Made by a program: the position numbers and the translations under genes
Notes under the pieces: model-generated
The model's database searches: none
Seen by the model: only the letters and a program-made list of their open reading frames with translations
What the model was told of the DNA's origin: nothing
In this document: positions 1 through 10,632 of the stretch, piece by piece
How positions within the stretch are numbered: the first letter of the stretch is position 1
How the letters are laid out: every line of letters starts with the position of its first letter
Source: Plasmodium coatneyi
Lineage: Eukaryota > Apicomplexa > Aconoidasida > Haemosporida > Plasmodiidae
NCBI RefSeq assembly: GCF_001680005.1
Contig: NC_033559.1
Location: 1,674,001-1,738,000 of the forward strand
Length of the DNA: 64,000 nucleotides
Direction of reading: 5' to 3'

Positions 1-759
1 TGTTCAGCTGCGCAGAATGGACAGGAAATTTTGTAGACCATTCAAGATCCGGAATAATTTTTTTTTTTAACACCTCAGCTTACAATGGGTGAGTCACCCC
101 GCATGACCATTTAAACTGTGCACACACACACACACTGTGGGGGACGTTGTGTTGTGTATGTACTCATCAGGGGGGGAATTCTCCCCCCCACCCCCTCATA
201 TGTGTAATGCCTTGTCCTCATTTCGCTTTGCACATCCAGCCGTATGTACAGCATATTTATCGCTCCGCGGTTATTCCTACTGAACGTTCACTTATATGAG
301 GTTCTCCCCCATTGGGAAAAAAAAAAAAACAGTGTTAAATTGTGAAGGCGAAAAGTGAAAAAAAAAAAAAGAAATTCCCTAGCCACGTCATCACAGGGTA
401 GGCGTTCTCAGTCAGTTCAAGGGGATTCATTCCACCTCTACACACACATATGCTGCGGTTGATACGGTGGAGAAAAAAAAAAAAAGAATTGAGGGGTGGT
501 CTACTATGAGGTGTAATAAAGGACAAAGTAGCCTTTTTCCTATTTTTCCTTTTTTCCCCCCTCATGCGGCTTTCTTGCCCCGTTTGGTGAGAAAAAAAAA
601 CGTATAGATCCTTAGGGGTCACGTTCCCCGATGCGCATAACCGGTTTGTCAACCCACCGCACGTCCACATAACCTAATTGGAGGGAACTCTCCCCCCACG
701 GTAGACAAAACGTAGCAACTCCCAATAGGTGCAATAATAACCCCGTTGTAAATTCACCA
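1..759. other. 5' flank of SNF2 gene
   Basis: No convincing gene is visible. The stretch holds several A or T homopolymers (for example around 61-68, 318-329, 358-370, 474-485), a CA microsatellite near 119-134 and G/C runs at 170-195. Short reading frames here are low-complexity and lack domain content. It is probably the promoter and 5' UTR of the downstream helicase gene. Confidence 0.6.
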
Positions 760-3700
760 ATGGGGAAGGAAGATGGGTATTCAACCCAACATACGAATGT
801 GGCTGAAAAGGGAAAAAACCTAATTTGTGGAGGTGAAAAAGGAGCTTCCTTGTGTGAACTAAACATGGAGGGGATGTCTCCAGATAGCTTGAACGAACGT
901 GTTACAGGAGTTGCCACATTTGCGAAAGAGGATAACGTGCATAAAGGTGCAGGAACTCCCACGTTAGTAGCCCAGCCAGATGGAGACACATTCGAATTGA
1001 CTTCACCTCTCCCTCTTAACGAAAGTGATAAAGGATCTACGACGAAAAATGAAGGAAACAAATCTGAGGATGAGGTGGACAATGAGGAGTACCTCTACGT
1101 AAGCGAACATCTTAGAATTAAAAAAGACAAACAGATCATTGTGAGTAACGCGTTGAATGATTACATCAACGAACACCTGAACTTCTTCAGTTCATGTGAC
1201 AAGAAATTTTTTAAAAATGAAAATGGAGAGGCAGAGCGGTTTATGGAAATTGGACTAAACCTAAAGTACTTGAGGTATAGGGATAGAATGAAGAGGAAGA
1301 AAAGGCGGCTCGTCACCAAAGGGTGTGAACCTTCCACTGCAGCTACTTCCAGTATGGATGCTACTACGGGGGAAAGACCCCCCCACGGTAACCCCCCTTC
1401 ATCCGACAGTAGCAGCCTCTTTTCCAATTCTTCTTCGGAAGAGGACCCCACCGGCAACAGCCCCTGCACGTCGGACGAAGACATACTTGAGAAGCTGCAT
1501 TTCGATAAAGAATCCCTACATACAATGAAAAAGTTAGAACGATCCAAGAACGTCTATTTTAAATACCTTACCGATCTGTGTCTGAAGTACGACATGATGA
1601 ATCGCTTCACTCTTCCCTACTTCGAGCGAGTGAAAAGAGCCATTAGGAAATCGGCCTCCGTATGTAAATGGATAAATGAAAGATCTGATGCACCCATAGA
1701 GGCAATGCAAATTTTTCTAGAGAATGAGGAAAATGCCAAGAGGATTGAATTAAGTCAGAAGAGGTTACGATCGGATGTGGTTAACTCCATGTTCGGTTTT
1801 CATATCATCAGTGACACGCATCCGATGAAGGTTCCCATTAAGGGGGTGAATCGGTTGGGTGGGGGGGAAACCAGTTCGGGCGTCACCACGTCTACTAGCA
1901 ATCCATATACATACAAATCTTTGCAGAGCACTAAACGGGTGGTGACAACAAAGCAAAGTGGGGATGCCTTGAATAGGGAAGAGGGAACCAAGCGCAGGAG
2001 ACGACAAGGTGTGACGAAGGTAAATCCTCAGAAGAATATAACCAACCTGGGTCAGAAGAACTACCTGAATGATTACATAAAGAAGGTACAGAGGAATTCA
2101 AAACTGCACAACAAAGTGGGGACCATCAAGGAGTACATTCTACTGTCCAACTGGAACGACCTCAGGAGACACCACCACACCGTGAAGGCCATGTCGGACC
2201 AACGAAGGAGTAACGCCAAGATGCTTGCCAACGAATGTTACGATCAAATGAAGTTAATAGAGAAGAAGAGGAAAATAATTCTCGAGAGAGAAGAAAAGGA
2301 ACGTCTGAGATTGCTTAAGGAGAACGATATGGATGCCTATATGAATTTACTAAAAAATACAAAAAACAAACGGCTGCAGGAGTTGCTAGATGTAACTGAA
2401 GAATTTTTAGCTAACATGTCTTCCTGTGTATTGCGCCAAAAGGACAGTGCATTAGATGTAGTGTCTACAGGTGAACCCTCATCAATGGGTTCTAATAAAA
2501 TGGATTCTACTTACCATTCGAAGAGTGCAAACATTGCTATGAAGTCGTCTAATTATAAGGATGCGAGGGAGAAGTACCTTCTTGTGTCCCACTCGGTTAG
2601 AGAGAAAGTGGTGCAGCCGTCTATCCTAACCGGAGGGACCTTAATGAAGTACCAACTGGAGGGGTTAGAATGGCTCATTTCTCTGTATAACAATAATTTG
2701 CATGGCATTTTGGCAGATGAGATGGGTCTGGGGAAGACCATTCAAACGATCAGTCTGTTTGCCTACCTGAAGGAGTTTAAGTGGGGAGGAGCATCCGTTG
2801 GGAAGAGTGAACTTGGTGGTGCTGCAAACCGAAAACCGAAGAATCTGATCATAGTTCCCTTGTCGACATTACCAAACTGGATGAGCGAATTCGAAGCGTG
2901 GTGTCCCTCCCTGAAGGTCATCACTTATAAGGGAAACAAGTGTGAGAGGAAAGGACTAGCAAAACAGTTGCTCGAATGTGAGTACGATATATGCCTAACT
3001 ACCTTCGACTTTGCCATTAAGGAAAAGGCACTACTCATAAAAATTTTTTGGACCTACATAGTGGTAGATGAAGGACACAGAATGAAGAATAGCAAGTCAA
3101 AGTTTCACATTTTTTTGCGCGATTTTAAGAGCAAGCATAGGGTTCTATTGACTGGAACACCTCTACAGAACAATCTGTCTGAGTTGTGGTCTCTTCTGAA
3201 CTTTCTCTTGCCAAAAATTTTCTCTTCCTGTGAAGATTTCGAGAGGTGGTTCATACGACCATTAAACAGTGATAAGGATATACAAGACGTGGTCATAACA
3301 GAGGAGGAGCAGCTCCTAATTATAAATAGACTACATAGCGTCCTCCTCCCATTCATGCTAAGGAGAGTGAAGAAAGACGTCTTGAAGTCACTACCCAAAA
3401 AGTACGAATATAACGTGCATGTAGATCTGTCCCTGTATCAGAAGATGCTTTACAGGCAAATTGAGCTGAAGGGGTTCACGCAAATTAACAGAAATGGTTC
3501 CATTAGTAACAAGTCTTGCCAAAACATGGTGATGCAACTGAGGAAGGTCGTAAACCATCCGTACCTGTTCCTTCAGGAGTACGATATCGATGAGTACCTA
3601 ATAAAGTGCAGTGGGAAATTTGAGGTCCTGGATAGGATGCTACCGAAGCTGCTAAAGTTCCGTCACAAGGTTTTGATTTTCTCCCAAATGACAAAGTTAA

Positions 3701-5214
3701 TGGATATCCTCTGCGATTATTTGGACTATCGTGGGTACAGGTTTCATCGCCTGGATGGAAACATCGGTCTGCAGGAAAGGAGGAAGATCATCGAGGAGTT
3801 CAACCGGGGGGGCACCCACGACAATCACGACGATCACAACAATCACTACGATGATGACGTGGATGGAAGTTTGCCTTTCGACGCCATTAGCGAAGTGGGT
3901 GCAGACCCTGCACATTGTACGGAGGGCAACCCCCCGGATGAGCCAAACGGGGGGCACGAGGAAACCATGATTTTCATGCTGTCCACTCGGTCGGGGAGTC
4001 TAGGTCTGAACCTCCAAACAGCAGACACCGTGATCATTTTCGACAGCGACTTCAACCCCCACCAGGACATACAAGCCATGTGTAGGTGTCACCGAATTGG
4101 ACAAAAGAACGTCGTAAAAGTCTTCCGATTTATTACCCTCTCTGGAGTAGAAGAACTCATCTTCCAAAGAGCGCAAGACAAATTAACGATCAACGATAAG
4201 GTCATACAGGCAGGTCTATTTAATAAGATATACAGTGATGAAGACAGAAAGAACAAGCTCAAGAATATTTTCCAAAGGAGTCAGAAGGGACAAGTGACCA
4301 TACAATCGACAAACCCGTTGTCACTTAACTACTACATGCAGAGGTCCGACGTGGAGCTGAAATATTTCCTTCGATTCGATGAGAGATACTTCGGTGCGGA
4401 GTTCTACACGCATCTGGAGCGTCTCAAGCGGGAGAAGCCCGACGAGGAGCAGGTCACCTATATGAGTGAGGACGAGGGGGACGTGAACGACAAACTGGAA
4501 GGAGACCAAATGGAGGGTGACCAAGTGGAGGGTGATCAAATGGAGGGTGACCAAGTGGAAGGTGACCAAGTGGAAGGTGACCAAGTGGAAGGTGGAAAAG
4601 TGCCTCCCAATGAACCACCCACAGGAGAAGCCCCCTCCTGGGCGGAAGAACGCAGCTCCATTCTGAAGGAGGAATACCAAAACGAAATCGAGAAAATTTT
4701 AATAAAAAGCAAAAAGCTTGTAAACAAGGACGAACTTCCTTCCTATTTGTTTTACGATGAGACGGATGATGGGGTCGAGATGGAGTTCAAGAGGAAGCGC
4801 AAGCAAATTAATGTCCACCTCATGGAGGAGGAAAATCTCTCCAACGTGGAGTTTCTACAGATGATTGATTCAGGGGTGGAAGGGGAAGATGAAGCGGTGC
4901 ACAACGACGCGGTGCAAGAAGAGGAGATAATTGAAGAGGCGAAGGGTGAAGACGCAGGGAATGACCCGCCAAATGATGAGGATTTGCCAAACGCACGAAC
5001 CCCCCTGGGTGCGCAAACCAGCGAATCACCACACAGAAAAAGCAGCCCCTACAACTTCAGACGCTCGGGCACCACGGAGCGGACCTACAGCACCAGAAAT
5101 GGGCGGACTGGCGAGGGCAGCAGCGTCTCTCCACAGAGGGGCAAAAGGAAATCGAGCAGCCCGGGTGAGGTGCATCCAAATCAGGACAAAAAAAAGAGGA
5201 AAAGTAGGGGGTAG
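760..5214 (+). CDS. SWI/SNF-type SNF2 family ATPase (chromatin remodeler)
   Basis: This single-exon gene of 1484 residues encodes an ATP-dependent nucleosome remodeler that should act in the nucleus. An HSA/post-HSA-like basic helix lies near residues 455-550, ending in a segment close to the BRG1/Snf2 post-HSA (RLRLLKENDMDAYMNLL). RecA lobe 1 has the Walker A motif DEMGLGKT near 651-658 and motif II as DEGHRMKN near 770, the form typical of Snf2/BRG1 rather than ISWI. RecA lobe 2 begins near 950 and carries SGSLGLNLQTADTVI and HRIGQ. A SnAC-like segment follows near 1146-1177. Lobe 2 has a His/Asp-rich insertion at about 1015-1068. The C-terminus has short EGDQxE repeats (about 1245-1280) and a basic tail. 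No bromodomain is visible. The start is the first ATG in the open frame. SWI/SNF-type assignment is an inference from these motifs. Confidence 0.93.
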   Translation: MGKEDGYSTQHTNVAEKGKNLICGGEKGASLCELNMEGMSPDSLNERVTGVATFAKEDNVHKGAGTPTLVAQPDGDTFELTSPLPLNESDKGSTTKNEGNKSEDEVDNEEYLYVSEHLRIKKDKQIIVSNALNDYINEHLNFFSSCDKKFFKNENGEAERFMEIGLNLKYLRYRDRMKRKKRRLVTKGCEPSTAATSSMDATTGERPPHGNPPSSDSSSLFSNSSSEEDPTGNSPCTSDEDILEKLHFDKESLHTMKKLERSKNVYFKYLTDLCLKYDMMNRFTLPYFERVKRAIRKSASVCKWINERSDAPIEAMQIFLENEENAKRIELSQKRLRSDVVNSMFGFHIISDTHPMKVPIKGVNRLGGGETSSGVTTSTSNPYTYKSLQSTKRVVTTKQSGDALNREEGTKRRRRQGVTKVNPQKNITNLGQKNYLNDYIKKVQRNSKLHNKVGTIKEYILLSNWNDLRRHHHTVKAMSDQRRSNAKMLANECYDQMKLIEKKRKIILEREEKERLRLLKENDMDAYMNLLKNTKNKRLQELLDVTEEFLANMSSCVLRQKDSALDVVSTGEPSSMGSNKMDSTYHSKSANIAMKSSNYKDAREKYLLVSHSVREKVVQPSILTGGTLMKYQLEGLEWLISLYNNNLHGILADEMGLGKTIQTISLFAYLKEFKWGGASVGKSELGGAANRKPKNLIIVPLSTLPNWMSEFEAWCPSLKVITYKGNKCERKGLAKQLLECEYDICLTTFDFAIKEKALLIKIFWTYIVVDEGHRMKNSKSKFHIFLRDFKSKHRVLLTGTPLQNNLSELWSLLNFLLPKIFSSCEDFERWFIRPLNSDKDIQDVVITEEEQLLIINRLHSVLLPFMLRRVKKDVLKSLPKKYEYNVHVDLSLYQKMLYRQIELKGFTQINRNGSISNKSCQNMVMQLRKVVNHPYLFLQEYDIDEYLIKCSGKFEVLDRMLPKLLKFRHKVLIFSQMTKLMDILCDYLDYRGYRFHRLDGNIGLQERRKIIEEFNRGGTHDNHDDHNNHYDDDVDGSLPFDAISEVGADPAHCTEGNPPDEPNGGHEETMIFMLSTRSGSLGLNLQTADTVIIFDSDFNPHQDIQAMCRCHRIGQKNVVKVFRFITLSGVEELIFQRAQDKLTINDKVIQAGLFNKIYSDEDRKNKLKNIFQRSQKGQVTIQSTNPLSLNYYMQRSDVELKYFLRFDERYFGAEFYTHLERLKREKPDEEQVTYMSEDEGDVNDKLEGDQMEGDQVEGDQMEGDQVEGDQVEGDQVEGGKVPPNEPPTGEAPSWAEERSSILKEEYQNEIEKILIKSKKLVNKDELPSYLFYDETDDGVEMEFKRKRKQINVHLMEEENLSNVEFLQMIDSGVEGEDEAVHNDAVQEEEIIEEAKGEDAGNDPPNDEDLPNARTPLGAQTSESPHRKSSPYNFRRSGTTERTYSTRNGRTGEGSSVSPQRGKRKSSSPGEVHPNQDKKKRKSRG
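4495..4593 (+). repeat. 15-bp coding tandem repeat in SNF2 gene
   Basis: About seven near-identical 15-bp units encode EGDQV/EGDQM. They give an acidic low-complexity tract in the C-terminal tail and are likely to vary in length between strains. Confidence 0.9.
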
Positions 5215-5483
5215 CAGTTGGCACAAAATGCGATTTGTTTCTCCCAACTGGTCACCTCCAGAGCAGCCTTTGGGTTAGCCAGAACATGCGCCAAGGAAAA
5301 AGTGCCTCCTTTGTGATGAATCTTTTTTTTTTTAACAGACCCCTTTTTCTCTTCCTCCCATTTGTAATGCTTTCATTTTAGAACTGTGATGTTTTTGCCA
5401 CTGGGCATCTGTTGAGAAATGATATGCCTGTGGAGGGGGTGGTGGTGAGCATGCTCTTTTTCGTCTTCACGGGGGACACCACG
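5215..5483. other. Convergent 3' flank
   Basis: A short spacer between the SNF2 gene (+) and the last exon of the minus-strand RAP-like gene, with T11 near 5323-5333. No gene is seen. Confidence 0.55.
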
Positions 5484-8400
5484 TTAGCAGGGCTTCCTCC
5501 TGAGGCATATGTCAATTTGGAAGGGGTGATGGATGTGCTCGCTTATGATTTCGCTTTGGGGAGTCTGCAAAGGGGGGGATGTAATGTGGAGAGAGGACAT
5601 GTTTGTATTACGCGGGGGGACAATACATTACGGAAGGACCTCAGATGCTTTTCCGTTCCGTTTCTTTCCCTACCATTTGCGCCAGGATGGACAGGACCTG
5701 TTTGTGCAGCCTGGACGAAGAAACGACCCTCCCGTTGTTCAAGCTCCTCTGTGCACTGAGGGAAGAATTGATGTAGGAGCAACACAGAGCATACGCCCTA
5801 TGCAGGAGGGATAGCTGTGTAAGGGTTAGTTCATTCAGTCGGGATGACAAGCATCTCCTACACGAACGTTTTTCAAGACAACCGTTCGGGTGCTCCTCCG
5901 AAAGGTGGAAAAGTACAATTTGTATTGCCCAAAGGACACTTCGCGCATTGGCTAGGTTTTCGAAGTAGTCTCTTTCGTGGTGCGTTTGTTTCTTCATGGG
6001 GGGTTCACCAAATGGGGGATCCATTCTTCCTCTGTTACCACTTGTTAGATTCTTCTCTCGTAGGGGGGTCTGCCTTGGGAGGTCCCCCACCGTGGCCACT
6101 GTGTTGCACGTTATGGCTGGACGTGGGTGAATTGTCTCTCCTCCAAATGGAGAAGTAACTCCCGTAGGGCAATTCCCTTTCACGCTGTTCTGTTGGTTAG
6201 GAGGGGCAGTTCCACCCGGCGTGGTGACAGTGCACACACAAGTTGTCTTTCCCTCTTTGTTGTAACTTAAGTCATCAGACTGGTTGAGGATGACCTCCAG
6301 TTGGTAATCCGGTGGAGTGAATTTTACGAATGGGATGATCTCTTCTTTCATTTGTTCACAGGTCGGAATGGGCACCTTAGCAATACGATTCTGCAGGTGT
6401 TTTTTTTTTTTTTTTTTTTTTTTTCTTTTCATACTTATTGTTTTTTCCCCTTTCGTAGACGTTTAAATTGTGCGCATAGAAACTTAACTCGTGTCCCAGG
6501 TTTTGTCCACTTGGGTCATTCCTCTGGTGGGGGTGGGAAGACATACCTGTGAAGGCGCTTCCATGTGGAATGCCACACTGAAGGTAAAACTTCTTAAGTA
6601 CGTTGAAAAAAAAACAAAAAAAAATTCTCCTATTGTGGGGATGTATGTGCGTGCTCAGGAGAAGCATAATCTGAATGAGGGGAGTCAAACGGAGTGACTT
6701 GGCTAGCTCTCCGATGGGAAAACACTTATATATATAGTACCTACTGGATGGGTTGAAGAATGTGGGGATGATCTTCCCCGACTGGATGTGCAGCATTGCG
6801 TAGCAAAGGAGGGGGAAGTCCCCTCTGCTGATATGCGTGAATTTTCTTTTGACCAAGGAGAGGAAGTAGTGTGCCCACTCCTCATCCAGGTGGATGTCGT
6901 TTTTGACGAGTAAATTCAGGAACCGCAGGAGTTGGCTGATTTTTACACTTTGGAAGTTTCTGCGGGGAACCGCTTCGGGTTCAGGTTCAGGTTTGGCATT
7001 CCCCTCCTGCGGTATCGTGTGCATTTTACCCTTGGACCGTTTTTGAGTCCTTCCCCAACGGGTATCCCCCCGAGATGCGCCCCTCCGACGAGGCGGCCTG
7101 TACCGATTGAAAATCTCCAACAGGAATCCATTCCCTGTGTAGCCCAGCTTGTCATGTATATTTATGGCCAATCGGGTTAACCTTCTGGAGCTGACTTGGT
7201 CTAAATTTTCCACAACATATGTGGTGATCCCATTCAGGAGATTCTCATCGTAATGTTTGTTCCTGGCGCATAGGGATAAGACTTTGCAAACTTCCCCCAC
7301 GGTGTATTCATTCGTCTTTCTTTGAATAGCAGTGCATAGGTGTTGACTTAATTGGGTTATTGCTCTGGTCAGTTTGATTGTCCCAACTTTGGGATCTACC
7401 TGTCTGTCCCTTTTCGTTTCATTTCTCGCGTTTGTTAAGTAGTCCACCGCCGTTAGGAGCTCATCCGGTGGGAGACACTCACATTTCGCATTTACGTAAT
7501 CCGCCAGTTGGGCTGTAAACGACTTTGACGAGTAACTGCCGTTTAGGTAGAGTCCCCCTCGACGTAATTCCTTTACGTACTTCAGGTATCCATCGTTCGG
7601 CTGTCCCCCTCTTCCTAAAAGGAGGTAAACACATTCCTCCATCAACCTATTGCAAACCTCCATTTGTAACTTGAGTTTTCTTCTCATCCATTTGGAGTAC
7701 CTGTTCTGAAAGTGGTGGTTTTTCCTCCCACATGGGGTTAGTGATCTGAGTGCGTTTTTCCCCTTCCTCGATAACGTGATCTTATTGTGCAGTCCCTTTG
7801 GTGAATTCCTCCCACTGAGTCGTCTCACATGACAAGGTGGAACACGAATAGAAGGAACTCCGTTTCGTATTAACCTAACATGGGCAATCTTACCCCAATG
7901 GGTGGCATCCTTTTGTAGCTTAAAAATGGATCCCCCTTTTTGTGCCTTCAAAATTCTCATTATTTCTATTCTCAAATTAACACACGACTTTAGGAACTTC
8001 ACACACGTCTCCTGGTTCGTGTTGGCCATGCTTCCCGTCCTGATAATGCACCTTAAAATTATAATTAAAAAATTGTATCGGTGCCATTCAATGGAAGTGT
8101 AGAAGATGAAGAGGTGCATTAGGTCTACTATATCCATCCTGTATTTGTTACCCCGCTGGACATGCTCACAGGAAGGTGATGTATTTGGTTTGTCTTCCTC
8201 GAGACGGTGAAGTGTTTCTTCTTCCCTTCCTTGTAATTCCTGCGAGAAGACCCACGCCAGATCCGCATAGACTGGGTCGTTGCGCCCGAGCAGGTGACGC
8301 ACGTTGTAGAAGTTTTGTATGGTTCTCTTTAGCAGGTGCACTTTTGGTAAGCACTTCACTGGAAAGTCTCTACGTGGACCCAGAAAATCGGGCGACCCAT

Positions 8401-8692
8401 CAACGGTTCCATGTGCAGTGGCACCGATTAACTTCTGTCCAGGGGGGATGGTGACCCCTCCATCCAAACCGACCTTACAGAGGAGTTCCCCAAAAAGGGA
8501 TTCCCTAACTGCCTCTTTGAAGCGAAGCAACGCGTACCTACCGCTGCGCTTCCCCTTCTTAAGTTTGCTTTTCCGTTCAATCCATTTTACTATTTCTTTT
8601 TGGTAATGCATTGGTCCTTCGGGGGGAATTGAAGTTGGATGTCGGTTGCTTCCCCGCTGAGGTGTAACAGTGTGCCTACAGGTGCCGATCAT
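5484..8692 (-). CDS. Helical-repeat protein with shortened RAP-like C-terminus (putative organellar RNA-binding)
   Basis: I read this as a three-exon gene. Exon 1 runs from ATG 8692 (a second Met lies at 8611) and encodes about 715 residues, rich in Arg/Lys and helical segments of the kind seen in FAST/octotricopeptide-type apicomplexan proteins. A good donor (ACAG|GTATGT) follows base 6547. Exon 2 is open over roughly 6350-5674. Exon 3 is 5564-5484, joined by a clean 109-nt intron (ATG|GTAGGG ... TTTGCAG) in phase 0. The joined tail has LHKQVLSILAQM followed by HPFQIDICL, resembling the start of a RAP domain, then stops. The exon 1/2 junction does not close in frame with the obvious acceptor at 6391-6393 next to a long poly(A) run. 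Either an unusual acceptor is used or the homopolymer length is wrong. A basic N-terminus would fit mitochondrial import. RNA binding is inferred from the family only. Confidence 0.72.
6400..6430. repeat. Poly(T) tract at exon junction of RAP-like gene
   Basis: A long, nearly pure T run (A on the coding strand) sits between the candidate donor and acceptor of the helical-repeat gene. Exons on either side are open in different frames, so its exact length decides the gene model. Confidence 0.85.
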
Positions 8693-9325
8693 CCATGCAT
8701 GTGTGCAACTGACGGGTCACGCCAAGCATTGCGATTCAATTACGAAAACACAGGTAGCAAAGATGAAGGAGCATTATATTTCCATTTGTTCCAACTCAGC
8801 TCAGTGTAGGCATTTGCCAATGCAACTTGGCTTTTAAAGAAGTGCAAACTGTTCATGTATAATTTAGCGACGGCGTCGTGACCGCCTAACCGTTGCATTT
8901 GTCCCAAAGATTGAATGGTTTTTTTGTGGTGAAACTAAACGGTGGAATGCCCCTTTGTGCGTTATTTCTGGCGTGCTAATCACAATGAAAAAAAAAAAAA
9001 AAACAGCGGGAGGCGCATTCGGGAGATGCCTTCATACGTGTGCGCACGCACGAGGGGAATCACCTGTAGGGACCCTTCCTCACCGTTCAATTCAGAATAT
9101 ACAAAAAAAAAAGAAAAAAAAAAAAATTATTTTAAAAGGAAAATTGAACGAAACAGGCTTTCAAAAGGGAAGGCATTATCTACAACATGGTGGGATTCTT
9201 CTTTATCGAGATGACGACTCCGGTAACTCTTCGCTCCTTGGTCCTCTGCGGATGGGAAGAAGCGGGGCAACGTGGTGTAAAGAGATACAACGAACTACGT
9301 GGTGCAAACCAACGTGTGTGTAGAT
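8693..9325. other. Spacer between two minus-strand genes
   Basis: The stretch holds the presumed promoter of the helical-repeat gene and the 3' UTR of the Alba-like gene. It contains A-rich runs at about 8987-9003 and 9101-9126. No gene is seen. Confidence 0.55.
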
Positions 9326-9957
9326 TTACTGCTGCGCTAAACAAACTGGCGCAGGTTACCCCCACGTGGGGGATGTATGCCAAAAGGAGACCTACCTCCC
9401 TGTACTTGTGCAAAGCGGGGTCATAAGGCTGCCTCGCAAAGGCTATGACAGCATCGTAGTCGTCTTGTAGGAACTCCTCCTTCACCGTATACGTGTTAGC
9501 TATTACTGTATCATTCATATGCAACGTTTTGCTTTTCACGTCTACGTTAACGAGAGAGAAAACATCGACAAGCTTTGGCTTCTTATCTTTCCTTGCCATT
9601 TGGTGTACCCTGTTTAAAAAATTACAATAAAAGTTTATAACGTCCTGCAGGACGTATGACGCTCTTAGGATATTTGTCCCAACAGCATGAATGGATACTT
9701 GGTGGTCCTCCCCGAATGGGTTACATGGATTGTTTGCCTGTCTGTTGTCTCCATCGATAAGCAGATCCAATTGTTTGGCGCCACTATTCAGAACCTTAAT
9801 GACTCTGTCGTAGTAAATTTTTATTGGCTTTCCTGACGTTATGTATACGTCTTTTTTTTTTTTTTGCAACACGGAGGTGTGTTCCTTTTGGATCGTCTCC
9901 AGGGTCACTGTGGTTTTTTTTTTTTTTTTTTTTTTTCTTCTTCGTTATGTCTTCCAT
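9326..9957 (-). CDS. Alba-fold nucleic-acid-binding protein (Rpp20/POP7-like?)
   Basis: This is a small basic protein. DVYITSGKPIKIYYDRV and, about 45 residues on, QVSIHAVGTNILRASYVL match the Alba pattern: a strand, Y/K-rich helix, then hydrophobic strand-G-x-N/A-I helix. The second part resembles Rpp20/POP7 of RNase P/MRP more than Alba1-4. That sub-assignment is tentative. There is no ATG in frame upstream of the Alba core, so the start is placed at ATG 9957, giving an N-terminus MEDITKK plus poly-Lys. The 23-nt A run at 9914-9936 puts that start one base out of frame with the core. The 3' end is also inferred: GAG|GTAGGT at 9396/9395 and acceptor GCG-CAG ending at 9332 would leave a tiny last exon CAG-TAA ending at 9326. 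Without that intron the frame reads on to 9180 with unremarkable sequence. Confidence 0.65.
9914..9936. repeat. 23-nt poly(T) tract in coding 5' end
   Basis: The run encodes poly-Lys on the minus strand. Its length is one base off from keeping the Alba-like reading frame open from ATG 9957. Confidence 0.9.
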
Positions 9958-10414
9958 GGTTTAGGGGCGATGTGGGATGGTCACCCCTATCACGTTGGAT
10001 GTTCTGCTTAGTGGGGAGTCCTCACAATTGGCATGAGGGGGTATAGTCAAAAGGGGAGTTCGTATTTACGTCGTTATGGTTGCTACATATAAGCAGCGCA
10101 ATGGAACAACTCAAATGGATAAGGGGGGGAGGGTACACTTAACCCGCTTAGCAAAGGCCGCAGGATGGTTGGATGAAGGAAGGTACCATCATGGGGAGGT
10201 CACCCAATTGGCATTCCCTTATTGAGTAGGGAACATGGCGGCGTGCAAACTTATGCGATTCACGCGACGGTAGGTGGAATAAGCACAGTTGCAAATGCTT
10301 AAAAAGGAAAAGGTGAATAAATTTTTTTTTTTTCTTCGCCTCGTCGCGTGGTGGAGGAGTGCACGTGTATGCAAGTACGCCTGTTGTGTTATGTATGCAT
10401 GTATGTATGTATGT

Positions 10415-10445
<31 letters not shown>

Positions 10446-10632
10446 CCGCAGCGGAAACCCGCGGTTGAAAGATTCACCCCACAGAGGGAAGCCCCGCGTA
10501 TGTCACCTTTCGAGGACTTGCGCGATAAGCGTATCGTCTCTGTGCGGCTCCTTCGTCACGTGATGGGGGAAGAAGGAAACCACATCGAACGGCATAGCAA
10601 CGTTGCATCATTGTAGCGTTGTAACGCGTAAC
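9958..10632. other. Divergent intergenic region
   Basis: The stretch lies between the Alba-like gene (-) and the second helical-repeat gene (+), so it presumably holds two divergent promoters. It contains an ATGT microsatellite at about 10391-10415 running into a 30-nt T run (10416-10445). No gene is seen. Confidence 0.6.
10391..10445. repeat. (ATGT)n microsatellite and 30-nt poly(T)
   Basis: ATGT units are followed directly by an uninterrupted T30 run in the divergent promoter region. Confidence 0.9.

Noticed and set aside
4321..4680. Antisense open frame with FHLVT repeats
   Set aside because: It is the reverse strand of the EGDQ repeat in the SNF2 gene.
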